Source: Flavobacteriales bacterium UBA5869 (lineage in GTDB: Bacteria; Bacteroidota; Bacteroidia; Flavobacteriales_D; Crocinitomicaceae). From it: DNA of 12,372 bases. The notes under the pieces were generated by a model that was given only the letters and a program-made list of their open reading frames with translations, was not told where the DNA came from and searched no databases. Every line of letters starts with the position of its first letter. Position 1 is the stretch's first letter. The position numbers were made by a program, and so were the translations under genes. Shown here piece after piece: positions 8,131 to 12,372 of this stretch. The DNA is taken from positions 8,949 to 21,320 of the forward strand of contig DJFP01000088.1 in NCBI GenBank assembly GCA_002432565.1, in the 5' to 3' direction.

Positions 8131-8158
8131 GTAGGGATGTGATGCGTCGCGTCCCTAC
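8131..8158 (+). repeat. 28-nt palindromic repeat, copy B
   Basis: The left half begins GTAGGGATG and the right half ends GCGTCCCTAC. The two 14-base halves are complementary except at three positions, each a T opposite G, which would form G-U wobbles in plus-strand RNA. Against copy A (8059-8086) the third base pair has changed from G-C to A-T on both arms. There is no T-run after it. It lies 28 bases before the DUF4197 start, so it would form a hairpin in that gene's leader if transcribed from upstream. Confidence 0.7.
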
Positions 8159-8186
8159 TGCAACAAATTGAATTAAATCATATTTT

Positions 8187-8921
8187 ATGAAAATCGGGAT
8201 CGCAATTGTTTTAGTTATCAGCACGAGTTATTTGTCAAATGCTCAAACTTTAGGGAAAATCGTTTCCAAAGGAAAAGAAACCATCAGTTCGGGAACATCC
8301 GCATCAAAACCGTCATTGACCAATGATGAGGTAGTGAGTGGTTTGCGTGAAGCATTAACTACCGGAGCGAAAACAGCAGCCGGTGCGGCTGAAAAGGTAG
8401 ATGGGTTCTATAAAAATCCGAAGATCTTTATTCCTTGGCCGGCAGAAGCAAAGTCTATGAAAGATAAATTGGTGATGCTTGGAATGCAAAGCCAGGTTAC
8501 GCAATTTGAAGAATCAGTGAACCGTGCGGCAGAAGAGGCCTCTAAAAGTGCTTTTGAGGTATTTGCAGGTGCGGTGAAAGGAATGTCTGTCAGTGATGGT
8601 TTTGCTATCCTGAATGGTGGCGATACCGCGGCAACCCATTTTTTACGTGAAAAAACAACGGGTTCTTTGACTGAGAAATTTAAGCCGATCGTAAAAACTG
8701 CAATGGATAAAGTACGTGTTACGGAGTATTGGAATCCTTTGGTGACGAAATACAATAAAATCCCGGGTGTTACAAAACAGAATCCGGACCTGGAGGCTTA
8801 TGTAACAGCAAAAGCAATAGACGGATTGATGATACTGATCAGCGAACAGGAAGCTAAAATCCGCAAAGACCCCGCTGCACAGGTAACCGACTTATTGAAA
8901 CGCGTATTCGGGAAAAGCTAA
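8187..8921 (+). CDS. Exported DUF4197 family protein
   Basis: This 244-residue protein has a Sec signal peptide: Lys2, a hydrophobic core at 3-16, and a likely cleavage after the SNA of SNAQ (Ala19/Gln20). The mature part fits the DUF4197 family of secreted or periplasmic proteins of unknown function. It has the opening TNDEVVSGLREALTTGAKTA, followed by FYKNPKIFIPWP, MSVSDGFAILNGGDTAATHFL and the late AKAIDGLMILISEQEAKIRKDPAAQVTDLLKRVFG. It is predicted to be mostly alpha-helical. No catalytic motif or lipobox is visible. It stands alone between a palindromic repeat and a strong terminator hairpin. I find no exact TAnnTTTG box in the region before it, so its promoter is not identified. Confidence in the family is good; the function is unknown. 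Confidence 0.9.
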   Translation: MKIGIAIVLVISTSYLSNAQTLGKIVSKGKETISSGTSASKPSLTNDEVVSGLREALTTGAKTAAGAAEKVDGFYKNPKIFIPWPAEAKSMKDKLVMLGMQSQVTQFEESVNRAAEEASKSAFEVFAGAVKGMSVSDGFAILNGGDTAATHFLREKTTGSLTEKFKPIVKTAMDKVRVTEYWNPLVTKYNKIPGVTKQNPDLEAYVTAKAIDGLMILISEQEAKIRKDPAAQVTDLLKRVFGKS

Positions 8922-8978
8922 AAAACAGTTAAAGCATTTGGGAGTGAATATTCTTTCCCGCTTATTGAGTAATTTTGT

Positions 8979-9007
8979 AAAGCGATCAGATTGATCGCTT
9001 TTCTTTT
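8979..9007 (+). terminator. Intrinsic terminator after the DUF4197 gene
   Basis: AAAGCGATCA (8979-8988) and TGATCGCTTT (8992-9001) form a perfect ten-base stem with a three-base loop, continued by TCTTTT. It lies 57 bases after the DUF4197 stop and would separate that gene from the rhodanese gene. Confidence 0.8.
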
Positions 9008-9015
9008 GAAGTTAC

Positions 9016-9095
9016 CTTCGACTCCGCTCAGTTAACTTCAGTCGGTGGCTGAATGCTTACGCAGAAGCTACCGCAAAGGCGCAGCGGAGTCGAAG
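9016..9095. repeat. 80-bp terminal-inverted-repeat element, copy 2
   Basis: The ends CTTCGACTCCGCT (9016-9028) and AGCGGAGTCGAAG (9083-9095) are a perfect 13-base inverted repeat. The interior contains a small hairpin at 9037-9053 (TTCAGTC with GGCTGAA, one wobble). The end sequence CTTCGACTCCGCTCAGT is identical to that of the element at 4882-4959, read on the opposite strand, and TTAC precedes the left arm in both plus-strand copies. The interiors differ strongly. This copy ends 16 bases before the rhodanese start codon, so it forms most of that gene's upstream region. Confidence 0.78.
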
Positions 9096-9111
9096 ACACA
9101 ATATAGAAGAT

Positions 9112-9429
9112 ATGAAAAGCATAACAGTTACAGAATTAAAGGCATGGAAAGACGGAAACGAGGATTTCCAATTAATTGACGTGCGTGAACCTTATGAAAA
9201 TGAGATTTGTACGCTGGATGGAATTTTAATTCCGATGAATGATATTCCTGCAGAATTTGGTCAGATTGATCAAAACAAAAAAGTGGTTGTTCACTGTCGA
9301 TCCGGAAAAAGAAGTGCAAATGTGATCTCTTTTTTAGAGCAGCAGCACGGCTTTACCAATTTATACAACCTGGAAGGGGGAATTCTGGCCTGGATCGAAG
9401 AAATCGATCCGTCAATGGAAGCATATTAA
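9112..9429 (+). CDS. Single-domain rhodanese-like sulfurtransferase
   Basis: This 105-residue protein is one complete rhodanese domain of the GlpE/PspE size class, with no signal peptide, hence cytoplasmic. Rhodaneses carry sulfane sulfur as a cysteine persulfide and pass it from donors such as thiosulfate to thiols or cyanide. Visible landmarks are the LIDVREPYENEI segment (21-32) with its conserved Asp23-Val-Arg25, the active-site loop HCRSGKRSAN starting at His61 with catalytic Cys62, and the C-terminal NLEGGILAW. The six-residue loop CRSGKRS is that of an active sulfurtransferase rather than a phosphatase-like homolog. The physiological donor and acceptor cannot be told. It follows the palindromic element closely and precedes the sensor kinase by 76 bases, with another palindrome between them. 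Confidence 0.94.
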   Translation: MKSITVTELKAWKDGNEDFQLIDVREPYENEICTLDGILIPMNDIPAEFGQIDQNKKVVVHCRSGKRSANVISFLEQQHGFTNLYNLEGGILAWIEEIDPSMEAY

Positions 9430-9430
9430 G

Positions 9431-9501
9431 AGGGTTCAAAAGGTGAAAGAGTTTAAGAGTTCAAATTTTGAACCTTTTAACCTTTGAACATTTTCAACTT
9501 T
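9431..9501. repeat. Long imperfect palindrome of GTTCAAA-like units between rhodanese and kinase
   Basis: The centre is GTTCAAA (9459-9465), one T, then TTTGAAC (9467-9473), a perfect seven-base inverted repeat. The arms extend outward with frequent mismatches and G-U pairs to about 9431 and 9501, built from degenerate eight- to nine-base units such as GGTTCAAAA and GTTTAAGA on the left and their complements on the right. It begins two bases after the rhodanese stop and ends four bases before the kinase ATG, filling the whole gap. A similar unit array without the right-hand half occurs at 11968-12006. Confidence 0.65.
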
Positions 9502-9505
9502 TGAA

Positions 9506-10849
9506 ATGAATCGCAAAACAATCAATACCGTTATTGTCCTGGGGATACTCTCATTGCTGAGTGTCCTGAGCATACAATTGTTTTGGATACATAAAACCAA
9601 CGAAGCCCAGCGTTTAACGGTTCAGATACAAGAGCGGGAAGACAGTCTGAATTTGAAGCAGTTTTCCGAACGTGCACATATTGCCTTGCGGGATGTGCTG
9701 GAGCAAATTAATACGAAAGACGATATCAGTGCTAATTTGTACGGTGCTGTAAAACAAATCCGTCCGAACTACTTTTCGGTAGATATCGAGGAAGAATTAC
9801 ATCCGTTTTACCTGGAGCAGTTATTGAAACGCGAATTTGATAATCAAAGCCTGAACCAGGATTTTGTTTATGGGATTTATGATTGTTATTCCGATTCGAT
9901 TGTCTTTGGAAACCTGATTAAGTACACCAAGAATTCTTCCTATTCGGTAACCAATATTGATTCGGTAGGGAAGACCTCTAACCAGTTGAAATGGAAAAAT
10001 GACGGGCATTATTTTACGGTCCTTTTTCCAAACGTAAGCTCAACTTCCATTGAAGTGAGTAAAACGGATTTTTATCCATGGTTTTACCTGGTTGTATTGC
10101 TGCTTCTCCTGTTTTTGTTCTTCATTTTCACCTTAAATGTCATTCTGAAACAAAAACGTCTTTCAGAAGTGAAAACAGATTTTATCAATAACATGACCCA
10201 TGAGCTGAAGACGCCGATTTCAACCATTGGTCTTTCCAGTGAATTGCTTTTGAGAGGAGATTTTAAGGAAGATCCTGATAGACTGCACCGGTATGCCGAG
10301 ATTATTTACAAGGAAAACAAACGTTTGGAAAACCAGGTTGAGCGCGTATTAAACGTGGCTAAATTGGATCGTGAAAAACTCACATTGAAGAAGGAATCCT
10401 GTTCGATTCATGATTTAATACTGGAAGCAAAAGAAAGCTTTGATATTAATCAAACCGATAAGGGCGGAGAAATCGAATTATTACTCGATGCACAACGCGA
10501 AACATTGATGGTGGATGAAGTGCATATTACGAATGTGATCTACAATCTGCTCGACAATGCAGTGAAATATTGCAACACCGTTCCACATATTGATATACGC
10601 ACCTGGGATGATGGACAATTCTTTTACCTGACCATTACAGATAATGGAATCGGGATAAAAAGGGAAGACCTTAAAATGATCTTCGATAAGTTTTATCGTG
10701 TTCCTACAGGAAATCTGCACGACGTGAAAGGTTTTGGGCTGGGACTTTATTATGTCAAGCTCATTGTTGAGGAGCATGGTGGAACGATCCAGGTAAAAAG
10801 TCAATTGGGCAAAGGAACAACCTTCTCTTTGAAATTTCCGTTGAAGTAA
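9506..10849 (+). CDS. Sensor histidine kinase, HAMP-less, orphan
   Basis: This 447-residue inner-membrane two-component sensor has a first membrane segment at about 8-28, a periplasmic sensor region at about 29-190 without a recognisable domain, and a second segment at about 191-213. A short linker with no room for a HAMP domain leads to the dimerisation/phosphoacceptor helix FINNMTHELKTPISTI, with His232. The ATPase domain has the N box NLLDN (347-351), G1 DNGIGI (379-384), F box IFDKFYRV (392-399) and G2 GFGLGLYYVK (409-418). All catalytic motifs are intact. It resembles the Bacteroidota kinases usually paired with an OmpR-type regulator, but the next gene is LuxE-like and no receiver domain is encoded in the window. 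The sensed signal and partner are unknown. Translation starts at ATG 9506 immediately after a long palindrome, without a Shine-Dalgarno. Confidence 0.95.
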   Translation: MNRKTINTVIVLGILSLLSVLSIQLFWIHKTNEAQRLTVQIQEREDSLNLKQFSERAHIALRDVLEQINTKDDISANLYGAVKQIRPNYFSVDIEEELHPFYLEQLLKREFDNQSLNQDFVYGIYDCYSDSIVFGNLIKYTKNSSYSVTNIDSVGKTSNQLKWKNDGHYFTVLFPNVSSTSIEVSKTDFYPWFYLVVLLLLLFLFFIFTLNVILKQKRLSEVKTDFINNMTHELKTPISTIGLSSELLLRGDFKEDPDRLHRYAEIIYKENKRLENQVERVLNVAKLDREKLTLKKESCSIHDLILEAKESFDINQTDKGGEIELLLDAQRETLMVDEVHITNVIYNLLDNAVKYCNTVPHIDIRTWDDGQFFYLTITDNGIGIKREDLKMIFDKFYRVPTGNLHDVKGFGLGLYYVKLIVEEHGGTIQVKSQLGKGTTFSLKFPLK

Positions 10850-10908
10850 TTCCACTTATCTTTGTGTGAATTTACAAAATGCAAAATTCTCGGATTTTAG
10901 AATTCGCT

Positions 10909-10934
10909 TGTTCGCTAATTTGCGAACAGATTTT
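10909..10934 (+). terminator. Weak terminator-like hairpin after the kinase gene
   Basis: TGTTCGC (10909-10915) pairs with GCGAACA (10922-10928) around a six-base loop. GA and then TTTT follow (10931-10934). The stem is only seven pairs and the T-run is short, so it may be a weak terminator or only a palindrome. It lies 60 bases past the kinase stop. Confidence 0.35.
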
Positions 10935-10962
10935 GATTTAATTTATTGTAAATCAATTTTTT
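10933..10962. promoter_or_regulatory. AT-rich palindrome upstream of the LuxE-like gene (operator-like or terminator)
   Basis: TTGATTTA (10933-10940) and TAAATCAA (10949-10956) are perfect eight-base inverted half-sites with an eight-base spacer, followed by six T (10957-10962). The centre-to-centre spacing of 16 bases suits a dimeric regulator binding two neighbouring major grooves. The T-run also allows an AT-rich terminator. It ends 29 bases before the GTG start at 10992. The AT-rich stretch in between could hold the promoter, but I find no exact TAnnTTTG box there. Confidence 0.35.
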
Positions 10963-10991
10963 ATAAAATTTAGATAAAGCAAAAAACATCA

Positions 10992-11966
10992 GTGAAAACC
11001 CTTGTTGATCGCATTTTTTCCATTCAAACAGAGCAGGATTTTAACGACTGTGCTTTGGAGGTTTATCATTTTCAAAAAGAAAACGTTCCCGTTTACAAAA
11101 CATTTTTGGAATTGATCGATCGACCAGAACCGACGCATTATTCTCAAATTCCTCATTTACCGATTGCATTTTTCAAAACCCATCAAATCATTGCGGACGG
11201 CAAGTCTGTTCAGCAGGTTTTTAAAAGTAGCGGAACAACCGGCATGGTGCGAAGTACTCATTACGTGGCTGATGTTTCGATCTATGAACGTTCCTTTGTT
11301 CCGACTTACGAGCAGTTCCTGGGGAAATTGGAAGATCAGATCATTTTTGCGTTGCTACCGAACTATGTTTCGCAAGGTGAGTCGAGTTTGGTTTATATGG
11401 TGGATAAATTGATTGAGGGAACGAAGAATGAACTCTCCGGATATTACCTGCAAGATCCGGAGAATTTACTGCAAGCTATTTCCAGAGGAAGAAAAACAGG
11501 GAAAAAATTGGTTTTGTTCGGGGTTTCCTACGCTTTGTTGGATTTGGCAGAGCTAAAACCCGACCTTCATGATGTCACCATTATCGAAACCGGCGGGATG
11601 AAGGGAAAGCGAAAAGAAATGACCAAAGATGAAATGCACCGGGAGCTGATCTCCGGATTTGGCTGTGAATACATTGCTTCCGAATATGGAATGTGTGAAT
11701 TGCTCTCGCAGGCATACAGTGACAAGAACGGGGTCTTTGAACTTCCTTCGTGGATGAAGATTTCCCTTCGGGAAGTAAATGATCCTTTCGGATTGGTGGG
11801 GGTGGATAAAACAGGCGGAGTGAATGTAATCGACCTGGCAAATATCTATTCCTGTTCTTTTGTTGAAACTCAGGATTTAGGCCGGATAGAAAATGGAAAG
11901 CTTCGGTTGATGGGGCGTTTTGATCATTCGGATATCCGTGGCTGCAATTTGCTGGTGGCGAATTGA
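10992..11966 (+). CDS. LuxE/PaaK-family acyl-protein synthetase-like protein
   Basis: This is a 324-residue member of the LuxE branch of the adenylate-forming enzymes, which activate a carboxylic acid with ATP and pass the acyl group to a cysteine. Visible motifs are the nucleotide-binding FKSSGTTGMVRSTHY (SSGTTG at 79-84), IIETGGMKGKRKEM (197-210), EYGMCELLSQAY (231-242), corresponding to the adenylate-binding A5 region, and QDLGRIENGKLRLMGRFDHS near the end. The last residues contain RGC with Cys318, only six residues from the C-terminus, placed like the acyl-accepting cysteine of Vibrio LuxE; that correspondence is inferred. The large C-terminal lid of acyl-CoA synthetases is missing, as in LuxE. 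No luciferase or reductase (luxA, luxB, luxC) is near, so bioluminescence is not implied. The start is GTG at 10992; no ATG competes nearby. The substrate is unknown. Confidence 0.85.
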   Translation: MKTLVDRIFSIQTEQDFNDCALEVYHFQKENVPVYKTFLELIDRPEPTHYSQIPHLPIAFFKTHQIIADGKSVQQVFKSSGTTGMVRSTHYVADVSIYERSFVPTYEQFLGKLEDQIIFALLPNYVSQGESSLVYMVDKLIEGTKNELSGYYLQDPENLLQAISRGRKTGKKLVLFGVSYALLDLAELKPDLHDVTIIETGGMKGKRKEMTKDEMHRELISGFGCEYIASEYGMCELLSQAYSDKNGVFELPSWMKISLREVNDPFGLVGVDKTGGVNVIDLANIYSCSFVETQDLGRIENGKLRLMGRFDHSDIRGCNLLVAN

Positions 11967-11967
11967 A

Positions 11968-12006
11968 GTTCAAAAGATTTAAAATGTTCAAAGAGTTTAA
12001 ATTGAA
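11968..12006. repeat. Array of degenerate GTTCAAA/GTTTAAA units
   Basis: Directly after the LuxE-like stop are units resembling AGTTCAAAAG, ATTTAAAAT, GTTCAAAGA and GTTTAAATT, ending in TTGAAC. They are the same kind of eight- to nine-base purine-leaning units seen in the left arm at 9431-9465. The small inverted pair GTTCAA with TTGAAC is possible. It may be a degraded half of the same intergenic repeat family. Confidence 0.5.
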
Positions 12007-12040
12007 CTCCCTGGTTAATCGTAAGTACTAAAAAAATCTA

Positions 12041-12070
12041 ATTCACAATTCGCAATAAGTCATTCGCAAT
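12041..12070. repeat. Short direct repeats ATTC(A/G)CAAT
   Basis: Three copies occur: ATTCACAAT at 12041-12049, ATTCGCAAT at 12048-12056 (overlapping by two bases) and ATTCGCAAT at 12062-12070. They lie upstream of the promoter-like palindrome of the amidohydrolase gene. They could be binding sites or remnants of a simple AT-rich intergenic repeat. Confidence 0.45.
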
Positions 12071-12074
12071 TGTT

Positions 12075-12093
12075 TTACTATTTTTGATAGTAA
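12075..12093 (+). promoter_or_regulatory. -7 promoter box inside a palindrome, amidohydrolase gene
   Basis: TATTTTTG (12079-12086) matches TAnnTTTG and would start transcription near 12090, 20 bases before the ATG. The same bases lie within an inverted repeat, TTACTAT (12075-12081) with ATAGTAA (12087-12093). A repressor bound there would block the promoter directly. No -33 TTG is evident. Confidence 0.4.
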
Positions 12094-12109
12094 GTCATAC
12101 TTGAAATAA

Positions 12110-12372
12110 ATGGATTCAGCAATTCATCATATTATCCGCACACGTTCCGAAGAATTATTTGATAAAGTCAAAGAATACAGGGAACACATGCATCGTTTTC
12201 CGGAATTATCCTATTCGGAGTACAACACGATGAATTTTGTTGCTGAGCAATTGGATAAGATCGGTATTCCATATCAAAAAGAAGTTGCCGGCACTGGGAT
12301 TTTGGGAATTATTCGTTCGGATAAGCACCAGGAAACGGATTCGTGCATCGGTTTGCGTTCCGAATTGGATGC
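12110..12372 (+). CDS. M20-family amidohydrolase/peptidase, N-terminal part (runs off window)
   Basis: The ATG at 12110 opens a frame that continues to the window edge, giving 87 full codons. The translation fits the N-terminus of M20 metallo-amidohydrolases of the hippurate/IAA-amino-acid/N-acyl-amino-acid hydrolase type: REHMHRFPELSYSEYNT (about 24-40), then GTGILGIIRS, then LRSELDA at the edge, where the family usually has LRA-D/E-(L/M)DA. These enzymes hydrolyse the amide bond of N-acyl amino acids or small peptides with two metal ions. The metal-binding residues lie beyond the window, so activity cannot be judged. No signal peptide is seen. Whether it shares a function with the LuxE-like acyl-activating gene 143 bases upstream is unknown; the gap contains repeats and a separate promoter-like box. 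Confidence 0.85.
   Translation, partial: MDSAIHHIIRTRSEELFDKVKEYREHMHRFPELSYSEYNTMNFVAEQLDKIGIPYQKEVAGTGILGIIRSDKHQETDSCIGLRSELD

Noticed and set aside
8970..8977. TAATTTTG as a promoter for the rhodanese gene
   Set aside because: It matches TAnnTTTG, but its start point would fall inside the perfect terminator stem at 8979-9001 and no -33 element is present. Probably chance.
8041..9500. CRISPR array suggested by repeated palindromes between 8059 and 9501
   Set aside because: The repeats belong to different families, are not regularly spaced, have no unique equal-length spacers, and no cas gene is present.
10857..10864. TATCTTTG as a promoter just after the kinase gene
   Set aside because: The nearest upstream TTTG is 25 bases away, outside the usual spacing, and the transcript would run directly into two palindromes over 100 bases before the next gene.

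Overview
The window reads as ordinary chromosome of a member of Bacteroidota, most likely Flavobacteriales and perhaps a Fluviicola-like member of Crocinitomicaceae; the family-level placement is inference. The supporting signs are moderate GC, start codons that mostly lack Shine-Dalgarno sequences, TAnnTTTG-type -7 promoter boxes a short distance before several genes, short lipoproteins with a Cys-T-I-E-K-R start, a DUF4197 protein, and a MutS whose sequence fits that phylum. No phage, plasmid, IS transposase, CRISPR array or rRNA/tRNA gene is visible.

Layout. Bases 1-140 hold no supported gene. The minus strand carries mutS (141-2765, GTG start) with its own promoter. Upstream of it lies a two-gene minus-strand unit of paralogous lipoproteins (2888-3574 and 3587-4303), each with an N-terminal lipobox, a disordered linker and three C-terminal membrane segments. 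A divergent SpoU/TrmH-type RNA methyltransferase follows on the plus strand (4343-4873), apparently with an almost leaderless mRNA. It converges on a large minus-strand GT-C type membrane glycosyltransferase (4963-6948), and a 78-bp terminal-inverted-repeat element sits between the two. Divergent from the glycosyltransferase is a type-2 ferredoxin/flavodoxin--NADP+ reductase (7030-8040). It is followed by two tandem 28-nt palindromes of one family, then a secreted DUF4197 protein (8187-8921), an intrinsic terminator, a second copy of the terminal-inverted-repeat element (80 bp), a single-domain rhodanese (9112-9429), a long imperfect palindrome, an orphan sensor histidine kinase (9506-10849), two AT-rich palindromes, a LuxE/PaaK-family acyl-activating protein (10992-11966), two further short repeat clusters, and the first 87 codons of an M20-family amidohydrolase (12110 to the window edge).

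How they work together. The genes are mostly housekeeping or single-gene transcription units: DNA mismatch repair, RNA modification, a glycan or lipid-linked sugar transferase, electron transfer, sulfur transfer and a two-component sensor. I see no multi-gene operon encoding a new defence, secretion or biosynthetic system. The least explained parts are the tandem lipoprotein/membrane paralogs, the LuxE-like protein without any lux neighbours, the sensor kinase without a response regulator, and the intergenic DNA. Nearly every gap from 4874 onward holds a palindromic or short-repeat element, of at least three distinct families.
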